Counted from the stretch's first letter, positions 1 to 8,642 are shown. The stretch is 35,021 nucleotides of DNA from Pedobacter soli (GCF_900101435.1 NZ_FMZH01000022.1:1-35021), one strand, 5' to 3'. Notes: generated from the sequence alone by a model not told the origin. Translations and numbers: made by a program.

Positions 1-1
1 G

Positions 2-283
2 GGATACATGGAAAAACTGGACGAATTGATGAGAACCAGGCTGCGTATTGTTCTTTGGAAACAATGGAAGAGTATAACGGGCAGAGCGAGGAATCTGATG
101 AAGGTGGGCGTAGTGAAATCAAGGGCTTATCAGCTGGCCAATACCCGCAAGGGATATTGCAGGACTGCAAACAGCCCGACACTACGTACGACACTTAACA
201 AGAAGTTCTTTATGAGGCTTGGGCTTGACGGATTTGGTAATTATTACTACTGGAAAACAACACACCAAACGAAGTTATTCTAA
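2..283 (+). CDS. Group II intron maturase/reverse transcriptase, C-terminal part (cut by window edge)
   Basis: This is the last ~93 codons of an LtrA-type intron-encoded protein, the reverse transcriptase/maturase that helps a group II intron splice and retrotranspose. The frame is open to the left edge, so the ATG at position 8 is internal and the true start is outside the window. The visible part is the maturase (X) domain and tail: RLRIVLWKQWK, then RARNLMKVGV and the ANTRKGYCRTANSPTL segment, which closely follow the family pattern RxRxxxWKQWK...NTRKGYWxxANSP. The polymerase YADD domain lies outside. The ORF stops four bases before RNA domain V, the usual arrangement of these elements. 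Whether the element is intact cannot be judged. Family assignment is secure. Confidence 0.88.
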   Translation, partial: GYMEKLDELMRTRLRIVLWKQWKSITGRARNLMKVGVVKSRAYQLANTRKGYCRTANSPTLRTTLNKKFFMRLGLDGFGNYYYWKTTHQTKLF

Positions 284-286
284 CAA

Positions 287-362
287 ACCGCCGTATACCG
301 AACGGTACGTACGGTGGTGTGAGGAGACAGCAGGGGAATTAATTCCCTGCTTCTTACTCGAT
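287..362 (+). ncRNA. Group II intron RNA domains V and VI
   Basis: Domain V: strand 287-299 pairs with 304-318 around a GAAC tetraloop (300-303), with the diagnostic two-base bulge C308-G309 on the 3' strand. The catalytic triad position reads CGC (289-291), a variant found in several bacterial classes, where others have AGC. Domain VI: GCAGGGGAATT pairs with AATTCCCTGC (330-350), and below it GAG (321-323) pairs with CTC (357-359), leaving A356 bulged as candidate branch point. Pairings were done by eye. The order ORF, DV, DVI, end is that of known bacterial introns. Confidence 0.8.
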
Positions 363-406
363 CCGGCCGAATTGGATTTATCAAATTATCCATTACAAAA
401 AGAGAT

Positions 407-414
407 TATATTTG
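407..414 (+). promoter_or_regulatory. Candidate -7 box upstream of the sulfatase
   Basis: TATATTTG matches the Bacteroidota -7 consensus TAnnTTTG exactly and lies 40 bp before the sulfatase ATG. No convincing -33 TTG lies at the usual ~19-20 bp distance. It sits 44 bp beyond the predicted end of the group II intron, so the sulfatase may have its own promoter on the exon side. Confidence 0.4.
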
Positions 415-454
415 TATAGTTTCACTTTGCAGTAAATTACGATTATCCCATCCT

Positions 455-2068
455 ATGAAGAAAATTCTAGTACTGTTGCTCCTGTGCATTCATACAATTG
501 CCTTTGCACAACATAAGCAACCCAATATTATTTTTATCCTGTCTGATGATCATGCCTATCAGGCCATTGGTGCTTATGGTAATAAATTAATCAGTACACC
601 CAATATAGACCGTCTGGCAAAATCAGGCGCCTTGTTTAATAATGCAATTGTATCCAACGCCATTTGCGGACCAAGTCGTGCGGCATTTATTACCGGGCAA
701 TACAGTCATAAAAATGGTTACAAGGTTAACGATGGGGTTTTGGATACCAATCAACGTTTTTTACCTGAAATTTTAAGTCAAAATGGCTATCAAACCGCCT
801 GGATTGGGAAATGGCATTTAGGCAGCTTGCCCAAAGGTTTCGATTACTGGAATGTGATGCCAGTTCAGGGGCACTACTTTAACCCCGATTTTATTAACCA
901 AAAGAACGATACCCTGTTGTATCACGGTTACGTAACAGAGGTGATTACCGAACTCACCAAAAAATATTTAAAAGACAGAAACCCCGATAAACCTTTTTTC
1001 CTGGTGGTAGGCGAGAAGGCCACACACAGAGAATGGCTTCCCGATTTACAAGACCTTGGTGCTTACGATTCGGTTAAGTTTCCTTTACCTGCAACCTTTT
1101 ATGATGATTACAAAGGAAGAACAGCTGCTGCCAAACAGTTAATGAGCGTTGGAGATGTGCTGACACTTAAAACCGATTTAAAAATCAATCAGCCTTTTGG
1201 CGAAAAACAAAAAGTAAATAACCAACCTGCGAAACCTGCTGTTAAAGGTAAAGAGATCGAAGAATCGATGATGCGCTATTATCAGCAAGGCGAGTACGCG
1301 CGGATGGATAGCGTGCAGAGCAAGGCATACCGGAATTATTATGGTCAACTTGCTAAAGAATTTGCGCAACTGAATTTAACAGGCAATGCGTTAAAAGAAT
1401 GGAAATTTCAGCGGTACATGAAAGATTATTATGCCACAGCTAAATCTTTGGACCGAAATATTGGCGAAATATTAGATTACCTGGATAAAAATGGATTGAG
1501 CGAAAATACCATTGTGATTTATGCATCCGATCAGGGTTTTTACCTGGGCGAACATGGCTGGTTTGATAAAAGGTTTATTTATGAAGAATCGCTTCGTACG
1601 CCATTCATCATCCGGATGCCGCAACTACCGGCACTTAAGGACAAAAAAATAAACCAGATCATCTCCAATGTAGATTGGGCGCCAACCATCCTTGATTTTT
1701 CGGGCATCGCAAAACCTGACTTTATGCAAGGCAAATCTTTCCTGCCGGTGTTAAAGAATCCGCAAATTAAAAACTGGTCAAAAGATGGCGCTTATTACCA
1801 TTATTACGAATACCCAGGCCCCCACTACGTATCGCCGCATTTTGGCATCCGCACAGATGATTATGTGCTGGTTCGCTTTTATAAAGGCACCGAAGCCTGG
1901 GAATTATACGATTTGAAGAAGGATCCCAGCGAGTTAAATAATATTATCAACGATAAACATTATAGCACAATCAAAACCGAACTTAAAAAGAAACTGAATA
2001 AACTAATTGTTGCTTACGATGATCAGGAAGCTTTAAAAGTTTTTAACCAGGCTTTACAGGTCAATTAA
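455..2068 (+). CDS. Secreted sulfatase, S1 family (formylglycine type)
   Basis: Predicted to hydrolyse sulfate esters from carbohydrates in the periplasm or outside the cell. Residues 1-19 form a signal peptide (hydrophobic core, then AFAQ). The alkaline-phosphatase-fold active site is clear: metal-binding D31-D32 in ILSDDH, the formylglycine motif C71-G-P-S-R75 with the TGQY follow-up, GKWHLG (K119, H121), and SDQG at 358-361 (D359, Q360) with a downstream lysine (K373). C71 must be oxidised to formylglycine by a maturase not seen here. The C-terminal part, with YHYYEYPG and YDLKKDPSE, resembles N-acetylglucosamine-6-sulfatase-like members, but the substrate cannot be read from sequence alone. 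It is the first gene of a forward run with an esterase, a GH16 and a GH29 enzyme, which points to a sulfated glycan. 537 aa is normal for the family. Confidence 0.92.
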   Translation: MKKILVLLLLCIHTIAFAQHKQPNIIFILSDDHAYQAIGAYGNKLISTPNIDRLAKSGALFNNAIVSNAICGPSRAAFITGQYSHKNGYKVNDGVLDTNQRFLPEILSQNGYQTAWIGKWHLGSLPKGFDYWNVMPVQGHYFNPDFINQKNDTLLYHGYVTEVITELTKKYLKDRNPDKPFFLVVGEKATHREWLPDLQDLGAYDSVKFPLPATFYDDYKGRTAAAKQLMSVGDVLTLKTDLKINQPFGEKQKVNNQPAKPAVKGKEIEESMMRYYQQGEYARMDSVQSKAYRNYYGQLAKEFAQLNLTGNALKEWKFQRYMKDYYATAKSLDRNIGEILDYLDKNGLSENTIVIYASDQGFYLGEHGWFDKRFIYEESLRTPFIIRMPQLPALKDKKINQIISNVDWAPTILDFSGIAKPDFMQGKSFLPVLKNPQIKNWSKDGAYYHYYEYPGPHYVSPHFGIRTDDYVLVRFYKGTEAWELYDLKKDPSELNNIINDKHYSTIKTELKKKLNKLIVAYDDQEALKVFNQALQVN

Positions 2069-2095
2069 CCATTGTTTTTTGTTTTACACAATAAC

Positions 2096-2122
2096 AAAGC
2101 TCCTTAAAAAGGGGCTTTTTTT
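2096..2122 (+). terminator. Rho-independent terminator after the sulfatase gene
   Basis: AAAGCTCCTT pairs with AAGGGGCTTT (one G-U) around an AA loop and is followed by a T run, 27 bp after the stop codon. It suggests that the sulfatase mRNA ends here and the downstream esterase has its own promoter. Confidence 0.75.
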
Positions 2123-2357
2123 GTTGTTACAGGAACTATCCGTTTTGTTACAATCTATCAACCGTTTGCGTAGGCGCTGGTTATCAATTCTTTAATTTTA
2201 TTGTATTTCGTTTAATTAACTTAGTCAACACAAGTTTATTTAGCGTCTTATTGCCGATTAGTATGTTCCTTGTTGGGTAATTTTTAGATTATTATTTATA
2301 ACGCTAAACTGCTTGCCCATTAACTATTAACCAAATTTTAGATCCTGAACCAGATAT

Positions 2358-3485
2358 ATGAGATCCATTATTTTTTTAGTTTTGCTGACTGCCTTCATGA
2401 TGCTGAACCAGACCACGTATGCCCAAACTGATGCCGGTTTGAAGTGGTTTAACCCCAGGTTAAGTACCGCTGTTACTGTAAAAGGCAAAGCCTGGCAGAA
2501 TACCGATAGTACCAATTATTATAACCGTTTGCCGATGGCAGCAGAAAAAGAGGTACGCAAAGAGGTCTGGAACTTAGCTAAGAACACTGCTGGCGAGTAC
2601 ATCGATTTTACTACCAACGCGAAAAAAATTATAGTAAAATATCAACTTGCCGGAACCAAGAGTTTAGATAACATGCCAACATTAGGTGTGAGCGGAGTAG
2701 ACTTATATGCCCAAGACACTGAAAATAAATGGCACTGGATTAAAGCTGCTTACAGCTATAAAGATACAGTTACGTACAGCTATGACAATTTTAATACCAC
2801 CGTATCAATCAAAAAGTTTCGTTTATACCTGCCACTCTACAATACCCCAAAATGGTTAAAAATAGGTGTAGCGGCTAATGCTGATTTTGTAGCTGAAAAT
2901 GTAGACGACCAACCTGTGCTGGTGTTTTATGGCACTTCGATTATGCAGGGTGCAAGCGCCAGCAGACCGGGAATGGCCTGGCTTAATATTTTAGGCCAAC
3001 AGTTAAATCAACCTGTAATTAACCTGGGCTTTTCGGGCAATGGAAGATTAGAAACACCACTTGTCGATTTAATGAACCAGACCAATGCCAGGCTTTTTGT
3101 GCTCGATTGTCAGCCAAATCTGCATGATAAAAATGTTTATCCAGCCGAAGAAATTGAAAAGCGAATAATCAGTTCCGTACAAAGTTTAAAGGCAAAGCAC
3201 CCAAATATCCCGGTTTTATTGGTTGAGCACAGCTCCGGTTTACCATCAGTTAATCTCGATTCGGCACTTACCGGCAGATACATCTGGACTTCCCAAATAC
3301 TGAATAATACTTACCAAAAACTAAGGAAATCGGGTATAAAGGGGCTTTACCTTTTAACAGCAAAAGAAATTGGCTTTACCGACGATAGCACCATTGATGG
3401 CACCCATCCAAATGATTTGGGGATGAAGCAATATGCAGATGCCTATGAAAAAATAATCAGGAAAATTTTAAGCACAAAAAGATAA
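2358..3485 (+). CDS. Secreted SGNH-type esterase with GxDLY N-terminal domain
   Basis: Predicted secreted carbohydrate or lipid esterase. A signal peptide covers residues 1-22 (cleavage near YAQ-TD). An N-terminal beta domain (about 30-175) carries the G-V-D-L-Y signature at 113-117 of the GxDLY domain. The C-terminal SGNH hydrolase domain has GTSIMQG with nucleophile S194, ASRPGM, the glycine block NLGFSGNG (222-229), and catalytic D347-G-T-H350 followed by PNDLGM. This two-domain layout (GxDLY plus Lipase_GDSL_3) is common in Bacteroidota glycan-degradation loci. The substrate is unknown; deacetylation of a polysaccharide is plausible given the neighbours. Its stop codon lies 6 bp before the GH16 gene, so the two are very likely co-transcribed. 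Confidence 0.88.
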   Translation: MRSIIFLVLLTAFMMLNQTTYAQTDAGLKWFNPRLSTAVTVKGKAWQNTDSTNYYNRLPMAAEKEVRKEVWNLAKNTAGEYIDFTTNAKKIIVKYQLAGTKSLDNMPTLGVSGVDLYAQDTENKWHWIKAAYSYKDTVTYSYDNFNTTVSIKKFRLYLPLYNTPKWLKIGVAANADFVAENVDDQPVLVFYGTSIMQGASASRPGMAWLNILGQQLNQPVINLGFSGNGRLETPLVDLMNQTNARLFVLDCQPNLHDKNVYPAEEIEKRIISSVQSLKAKHPNIPVLLVEHSSGLPSVNLDSALTGRYIWTSQILNNTYQKLRKSGIKGLYLLTAKEIGFTDDSTIDGTHPNDLGMKQYADAYEKIIRKILSTKR

Positions 3486-3491
3486 TTTAAG

Positions 3492-4283
3492 ATGAAAAAA
3501 ATGAGCTGGCTGGCTTTGTTGCTGGTTTTGTTGTATTCGTGTTCGGTTAATAAGGCTTATCGTGGTCGTACTTCGTGGACAGAAGATTTTAATCAAAAAG
3601 GTACTTTCGATAGTCAATATTGGTCTAAAATACCACGGGGTGGGGCAGACTGGAACAGGCACATGAGCAATAACGATACTTGTTATGCCTTACGTGATGG
3701 TAAAATGATCCTCAGGGGAATAAAAAATAATGATTTAGCTAAGGATACTTCCCGGTATTTAACTGGTGGTATTTATACAAAAGATAAAAAGACTTTTGGT
3801 TTTGGCCGTTTAGAAATTAAGGCAAAACTAAATGGTGCAAAGGGTGCCTGGCCTGCTTTTTGGATGCTGGCCGAAAATAGCAAATGGCCTGATGGTGGCG
3901 AGATCGATATTATGGAACGTTTAAATTTCGACTCCATTGCCTATCAAACCATTCATACCTATTATACGCTTACACTCAAAATAAAAGATAAACCCAAATC
4001 TGGCGGTATTGCTAAGATTAATCCTGCCGAATTTAATACCTATGCCGTGGAGAAATATCCCGACAGTTTGGTATTCTTCGTTAATAACAGGAAAACTTTT
4101 ACCTACCCCAAAATAGCTACTACCGCACAAGGACAGTTTCCCTTTGGTGTAAACCATTACCTGCTGCTCGATATGCAACTGGGCGGAAGCTGGGTAGGCA
4201 AAATAAAAGATGCTGATTTGCCAGTTGAAATGGAAATTGATTGGGTTAAGTTTTATCCTTTTAAAGAAAACCTTAATAAATAG
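3492..4283 (+). CDS. GH16 family glycoside hydrolase, lipoprotein
   Basis: Predicted endo-acting beta-glycanase of the GH16 fold (laminarinase/agarase/carrageenase relatives). The N-terminus is a lipoprotein signal ending LLYSC (C17), so the enzyme should be membrane-anchored. Catalytic motif E137-I-D-I-M-E142 matches the GH16 signature ExDxxE (nucleophile E137, acid/base E142). It is preceded by GAWPAFWMLAE, and the C-terminus has the usual EIDWVKFY strand. At 263 aa it is a single catalytic domain without a carbohydrate-binding module. Specificity (beta-1,3-glucan, porphyran, agar or other) cannot be decided from these motifs. It follows the SGNH esterase by 6 bp, probably in the same operon. 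Confidence 0.9.
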   Translation: MKKMSWLALLLVLLYSCSVNKAYRGRTSWTEDFNQKGTFDSQYWSKIPRGGADWNRHMSNNDTCYALRDGKMILRGIKNNDLAKDTSRYLTGGIYTKDKKTFGFGRLEIKAKLNGAKGAWPAFWMLAENSKWPDGGEIDIMERLNFDSIAYQTIHTYYTLTLKIKDKPKSGGIAKINPAEFNTYAVEKYPDSLVFFVNNRKTFTYPKIATTAQGQFPFGVNHYLLLDMQLGGSWVGKIKDADLPVEMEIDWVKFYPFKENLNK

Positions 4284-4412
4284 GAGTTAACTGCCAGGAT
4301 AATTTTATACGGAGAAATGTTAATATGAATTAATAAGTAGCTAACTAAGTTTATGAATTAACCTGAACCAAACGATAATTTTAAACACACAAACGATACA
4401 CACAAAACATCA

Positions 4413-6647
4413 ATGAAACGAATATTGATTACATCGGCTATTGTAGGAGCATTTACGGTTCATGCACTTGCCCAAAGCAACACTATCAATTTGCAAAATA
4501 CCATTGCAATTGAACCAACCGATAGTAAAGCGGCCATTATAGCTAAAGCCAGCCACGTAGTACCAACACCCAACCAGTTAAGTGCTTTAAAAAACGAATT
4601 TATTGCATTTATCCACTTCGGACCCAATACTTTTACCCGGATGGAATGGGGAAATGGCAAAGAAGACCCTAAAATTTTTGATCTGAAAGAGCTGCATACC
4701 GACCAATGGTGCCAGGCCATGAAGGCTGCAGGAATGAAAATGGTATTGTTAACTGTAAAACACCATGATGGTTTCGTACTTTGGCAAAGTCGCTATACTA
4801 AACACGGTATCATGTCGAGCGGTTTTGAAGATGGCAAGGGCGATATTTTGAAAGATCTTTCGGCTTCCTGTAAGAAATATGGCTTAAAACTAGGCATTTA
4901 TTTATCTCCGGCTGATTTATTCCAAATGGAAGATGCAGCAGGTTTATATGGCAACCTAAGCAAAACTACTACACGCACTATTCCCAGGGCGGTACCAGGA
5001 AGACCGTTTGCCAATCAGACAAAATTTCAATTCAATGTTGATGATTATAACGAATATTTCCTAAACCAGCTATTCGAGGTGTTAACTGAGTATGGGCCAA
5101 TTGATGAAGTTTGGTTTGATGGCGCACACCCTAAAACAAAAGGAGGACAGCAGTACAATTATCTGGCCTGGAAAAAACTGATCCATACTTTGGCTCCTAA
5201 AGCAGTAATTTTTGGTCGTGAAGATATCCGCTGGTGTGGTAACGAAGCCGGAGGAACACGTATTACAGAGTGGAATGTACTTCCTTATCCTGAAAACCCG
5301 GATATGGCCACGCATTTTCCAGATCTTACTGATAAAGATCTGGGCAGTGATGAGCAATTGTACAAGGCCAAATACTTACACTACCAACAGGCTGAAACCA
5401 ATACCTCTATCAGAGAAGGCTGGTTTTACAGAGATGATGATAAACAAAAAGTACGCAGCGCCGACGATGTTTTCGATATTTACGAACGTTCGGTAGGTGG
5501 AAATTCGACCTTTTTGCTCAATATACCACCAAACCGGAATGGAAAATTTTCGGATGAAGATGTAAAGGTGCTGAATGAAGTAGGCAAACGTATTAATGAA
5601 ACTTATGGTAAAAATCTGTTTGCCGGAGCAAAAGGGGCTAAGCAGGTGTTGGATAACAATTTGAATACGCATGTTTTACTTAATAAGCAACAAAAAAGTA
5701 TCGAAATTACCACCGTTAAGCCGGTTACAGTAAACCGGATTGTAATACATGAAGATATTGCCAGCCACAGCGAGCGCGTAAGGCAGCACCAGCTACAAGC
5801 CTGGATTGGTAACAAATGGCAGAAAATTGCCGAAGCTACCAATATTGGATATAAACGTATCCTGCGTTTTCCTGAAATTACCACTTCGAAATTTAGGCTA
5901 ACAGTACTTTCGTCAAGAGAAAATCCAGCAATTGCTACCATTTCGGCGCATTATTACCGCACACATCCACCACAATTGCAGTATACCAGGGATGCAAACG
6001 GTTTAACTACCATTTCTCCTAAAATGCACGAGTTTGGCTGGAAACCACATGGCGAAAATGCAACGGCTAATCTGAATAAAGGAGTAGCAATTTATTATAC
6101 CACCAATGGTAGTGTACCCAATGCAAGCTCCAATAAATATACTGGCCCTGTGCAGATTGCAAAAGGCGAGGTTAAAGCAATAGCAATCATCAAAAATGAA
6201 AAAGGGGCCATAGCTTCTGAGACTTTTGGGATAGTGAAAAAAGATTGGAAATTATTAGCTGCCGACAGCGAAATGAACAGACGTACCGCAGGCATGGCTT
6301 TCGATGCCAATAAACAGAGCTATTGGCTATCAGCTTCAAACGATGCTGAACACAAAATAGCATTAGATTTAGGTAACAGCTATAACTTAACCGGATTTAT
6401 CTATACGCCGCCTGCCCAATTTTTAGACGGTATGATGGAAAAAGGGGGGATCCAAATTAGCAACGATGGCCAAACCTGGGCTGATGCTGAAACATTTGAG
6501 TTCGGGAACTTAATTAACGACCCTACACCAAGGACACACTATTTTAAAAAGGCAATTTCGGCCAAATATATACAGGTAAAAGCTACGCTTATTGCCGGAG
6601 GTAAAAAAGCGCTGGCCATTGCAGAGTTAGATTTTTTAGCGAAATAA
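4413..6647 (+). CDS. Alpha-L-fucosidase, GH29, multidomain
   Basis: Predicted secreted exo-alpha-L-fucosidase. Signal peptide 1-20 (VHALA-QS). The GH29 TIM barrel spans about 50-395: FIHFGPNTFTRMEWG, LTVKHHDGFVLWQS, LGIYLSPAD, and VWFDGAHP with nucleophile D236. The acid/base residue is not well conserved in GH29 and was not assigned. After the barrel come a C-terminal beta domain or first discoidin-like (F5/8 type C) module at about 405-515, a chitobiase-C/FN3-like strand pattern at about 555-605 (YYTTNGSVPN...YTGPV), and a second discoidin-like module at about 612-742. These accessory modules usually bind glycans. 744 aa is in range for multidomain Bacteroidota GH29 enzymes. It follows the GH16 gene after 129 bp and may have its own promoter. 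Confidence 0.9.
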   Translation: MKRILITSAIVGAFTVHALAQSNTINLQNTIAIEPTDSKAAIIAKASHVVPTPNQLSALKNEFIAFIHFGPNTFTRMEWGNGKEDPKIFDLKELHTDQWCQAMKAAGMKMVLLTVKHHDGFVLWQSRYTKHGIMSSGFEDGKGDILKDLSASCKKYGLKLGIYLSPADLFQMEDAAGLYGNLSKTTTRTIPRAVPGRPFANQTKFQFNVDDYNEYFLNQLFEVLTEYGPIDEVWFDGAHPKTKGGQQYNYLAWKKLIHTLAPKAVIFGREDIRWCGNEAGGTRITEWNVLPYPENPDMATHFPDLTDKDLGSDEQLYKAKYLHYQQAETNTSIREGWFYRDDDKQKVRSADDVFDIYERSVGGNSTFLLNIPPNRNGKFSDEDVKVLNEVGKRINETYGKNLFAGAKGAKQVLDNNLNTHVLLNKQQKSIEITTVKPVTVNRIVIHEDIASHSERVRQHQLQAWIGNKWQKIAEATNIGYKRILRFPEITTSKFRLTVLSSRENPAIATISAHYYRTHPPQLQYTRDANGLTTISPKMHEFGWKPHGENATANLNKGVAIYYTTNGSVPNASSNKYTGPVQIAKGEVKAIAIIKNEKGAIASETFGIVKKDWKLLAADSEMNRRTAGMAFDANKQSYWLSASNDAEHKIALDLGNSYNLTGFIYTPPAQFLDGMMEKGGIQISNDGQTWADAETFEFGNLINDPTPRTHYFKKAISAKYIQVKATLIAGGKKALAIAELDFLAK

Positions 6648-6721
6648 ATGAGCTGAAATGACATTGTTACTGAATTTTTTATTTGGAATAGATTTTGTAG
6701 ATTTAATAAAAAATAAGTGCA

Positions 6722-6943
6722 ATGAGCATTACAGAAATTCAACTTTTTCAGATACGTCAAGTGAAAGCTGAATTTGAAAATAAACGGGAAATTTTAGCTA
6801 CGAAAGAAGATATAGCCAACACAAAAGAATATATCTTGCAAGTTAAATCGGAGCTTTCTAAATCGATCTATTTAGTTGGGCTTGTTCAGTTTCTAGCCAT
6901 CGTAGGTGCTGTTATTGGCATCATTAACTTTATGCTGAAGTAA
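6722..6943 (+). CDS. Small coiled-coil protein with one C-terminal membrane segment
   Basis: 73-residue protein of unknown function. Residues 1-45 are charged and helical (KAEFENKREILATKEDI), likely a coiled coil. Residues about 48-72 form one hydrophobic helix, LVGLVQFLAIVGAVIGIINF, ending in K. This resembles small DUF1640/CCDC90-like proteins, in which a LATKEDL-type helix precedes a single TM anchor, but the match is by pattern only. It starts 74 bp after the fucosidase stop and is followed by a terminator hairpin. Compact size, sensible codon use and amphipathic design make it a credible gene. Confidence 0.6.
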   Translation: MSITEIQLFQIRQVKAEFENKREILATKEDIANTKEYILQVKSELSKSIYLVGLVQFLAIVGAVIGIINFMLK

Positions 6944-6974
6944 CGAGGATCGCAAGTTTTTAATATTATATTTT

Positions 6975-7004
6975 AAATTCCGCCATTAAGCAGCGGAATT
7001 TTTT
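6975..7004 (+). terminator. Terminator hairpin before the DUF3467 gene
   Basis: AAATTCCGC pairs with GCGGAATTT around a 9-base loop and is followed by more T residues, 31 bp after the small membrane protein gene. The DUF3467 ATG lies only 15 bp further on. A TATTTTTG box (7004-7011) overlaps the T run and could serve the next gene. Confidence 0.6.
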
Positions 7005-7018
7005 ATTTTTGAGCTATT

Positions 7019-7330
7019 ATGGAAGAACAACAAAACGAAAACCAGTTAAATATAGAGTTATCAGAAGAAATTGCTGAGGGGATTTTTTCTAACCTGGCCA
7101 TTATTACGCATTCCAATACCGAATTTGTATTGGATTTTATCCGTGTAATGCCTGGTATTCCTAAAGCAAAGGTAAAATCGCGCATTATTTTAACCCCCGA
7201 ACATGCAAAACGCTTATTATCAGCATTAGAAGATAATATACAGAAATTCGAAGCAGTGAATGGCCGCATTAAAACCCAGGAAGAGCCGCCATTCCCGATG
7301 GGTTTCGGAGGACCTACTGCTCAGGCCTAA
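7019..7330 (+). CDS. DUF3467 domain protein
   Basis: 103-residue soluble protein matching the DUF3467 pattern: LNIELSEEIAEGIFSNLAII, then HSNTEFVLDFIRVMPG and KAKVKSRIILTPEHAKRLL, followed by a helix that ends in a Pro/Gly-rich tail. The molecular function of the family is unknown; members occur widely in Bacteroidota as single small genes. No signal peptide or membrane segment is visible, so it is likely cytoplasmic. It sits alone between a terminator hairpin and the promoter of the FadL-type gene. Confidence 0.85.
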   Translation: MEEQQNENQLNIELSEEIAEGIFSNLAIITHSNTEFVLDFIRVMPGIPKAKVKSRIILTPEHAKRLLSALEDNIQKFEAVNGRIKTQEEPPFPMGFGGPTAQA

Positions 7331-7357
7331 GTATATTAAGATTCTTACAAACAAATG

Positions 7358-7389
7358 TTTGTTTGCTATGTTAGCATAATATATATTTG
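7358..7389 (+). promoter_or_regulatory. Promoter of the FadL-type porin gene
   Basis: A TTTG (7358-7361) and an exact TAnnTTTG box, TATATTTG (7382-7389), are separated by 20 bp, close to the reported Bacteroidota spacing. The -7 box overlaps a possible GTG start at 7389, which supports the ATG at 7407 as the real start. Confidence 0.55.
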
Positions 7390-7406
7390 TGCTACAACCA
7401 TCTATA

Positions 7407-8630
7407 ATGAAAAAAATCTTATTGAGCGTATTACTTTCTGCCCCATTATGGGTTCTGGGGCAGGGCTTTCAGGTTAATTTACAAGGTCAGAAGCAAATTG
7501 GTATGGCAGGTGCAGGTTCTGCATTGGCTTTAGACGAGGCTTCTGTGTTTTATAATCCCGGAGCAGTAACTTTCTTAGAGAAAAACTCAGTTTCAGCAGG
7601 CGTAAACCCATTGTTGTTTAAATCAGCGTTTAAACAGGCAGGATCGGATATCACCGAAAATGTAAAGAACAAAATTGCTCCACCTTTCGAATTTTATGCC
7701 GTTTGGGGACCAAAATCCAACAAATGGAAACTGGGCTTAGGGGTTTATACACCCTTTGGCGGTTTGGTAGATTGGGGCGATAACTGGTCGGGTAAGTATG
7801 CTTTAACTTCTTTGAATTTAAAAGCCATTTATTTTCAACCTACGCTGAGTATTAAAATAACCGATCGCATTGGTATTGGTGCAGGCTTTGTTTATAACCA
7901 TGGAGATGTAAATCTGCAACGCGCACTTCCTGTTAATTTCCCTGATGGCCGCTCCGGACATGCTACTTTAGAAGGCACCGGAAAAGGTTATGGCTGGAAT
8001 GCCGGTTTGTACATCAAAACACTTAGCAATATTTCGTTTGCTTTGGTACATAAATCGAAGGTTATTACCAAACTCGATGGCGGTTCGGCCGAATTTGACG
8101 TGCCAAAATCGTTAACAGGTTCTTTCCCGGCAGGCAATACTTTTAATGCCGAGTTGCCTTTACCGGCAACTACCAGCTTAGGGGTAGGTATTCCGCTATC
8201 GCAAAGCACAGTTTTAGCGTTTGATGCGAGCTGGGTACAATGGCATATTTATCAGGATTTATCATTTGATTATGTAACCAATACACCAGCATTGGCCGAT
8301 ACTAAATCTGCCCGTAATTACCGCGATGGTTCATCGTTTAAATTAGGGATTAACCACCAGGCTTCAGAAAAACTGGCGCTAAGGGCAGGTGTGGGCTATG
8401 CCTTCTCTCCGGTTCAGGATGGTTATGTAACACCCGAAGCACCTGATGCCGACCGTTATATTTTAAGTGCGGGTTTAAGTTATACCCCTACCAGCCATTT
8501 CGAAGTAAATGCTTCTTTTTTCTTCGAAGATGTGAAATCGCGTAAGCAAAAGAACATTGAAACTGGCTTAGACGGTACATTTAAGACACTGGTTTATGCG
8601 CCAGGTATTTCGTTAACTTATAAATGGTAG
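7407..8630 (+). CDS. Outer membrane transport protein, FadL/OmpP1/TodX family
   Basis: Predicted 14-stranded outer membrane barrel that imports hydrophobic compounds such as fatty acids. The chosen ATG gives a standard signal peptide (MKKILLSVLLSAPLWVLGQG); an upstream in-frame GTG at 7389 lies on the promoter box and would add six residues in front of it. The mature N-terminus shows the family signature: QKQIGMAGAGSALALDEASVFYNPGA, i.e. a G-AG-A...D-ASvfyNPA hatch region. Many alternating strands follow, and the protein ends TYKW with a terminal aromatic residue, as barrel proteins do. The next gene, 12 bp downstream, encodes an SGNH lipoprotein, which suggests coupled lipid hydrolysis and uptake. 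Confidence 0.9.
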   Translation: MKKILLSVLLSAPLWVLGQGFQVNLQGQKQIGMAGAGSALALDEASVFYNPGAVTFLEKNSVSAGVNPLLFKSAFKQAGSDITENVKNKIAPPFEFYAVWGPKSNKWKLGLGVYTPFGGLVDWGDNWSGKYALTSLNLKAIYFQPTLSIKITDRIGIGAGFVYNHGDVNLQRALPVNFPDGRSGHATLEGTGKGYGWNAGLYIKTLSNISFALVHKSKVITKLDGGSAEFDVPKSLTGSFPAGNTFNAELPLPATTSLGVGIPLSQSTVLAFDASWVQWHIYQDLSFDYVTNTPALADTKSARNYRDGSSFKLGINHQASEKLALRAGVGYAFSPVQDGYVTPEAPDADRYILSAGLSYTPTSHFEVNASFFFEDVKSRKQKNIETGLDGTFKTLVYAPGISLTYKW

Positions 8631-8642
8631 GAGAGATTATAA

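Larger units (their letters stand above)
1..362 (+). mobile_element. Group II intron, 3' portion
   Basis: The window opens inside a group II intron. The maturase reading frame runs to 283, RNA domain V folds at about 287-318 and domain VI at about 321-359. The intron should end after ...CTCGAT at 362, seven bases beyond the bulged A proposed as branch point. The 3' exon then begins with CCGGCCGAATTGG. The 5' part is outside the window, so the subclass and the target site rule are unknown. Confidence 0.82.

Noticed and set aside
219..419. 66-codon ORF over the intron 3' end
   Set aside because: It overlaps the maturase end and the structured domains V and VI in another frame; it is not a gene.
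2123..2357. Possible small gene or RNA in the spacer before the SGNH esterase
   Set aside because: AT-rich sequence with no stable stem, no plausible ORF and no promoter box at a sensible place.
5603..5941. 112-codon minus-strand ORF inside the fucosidase gene
   Set aside because: Antisense shadow, with Cys- and Ser-rich sequence and no domain pattern.
7389..7406. GTG start for the FadL-type gene
   Set aside because: It overlaps an exact promoter -7 box and would put six residues before a complete signal peptide.
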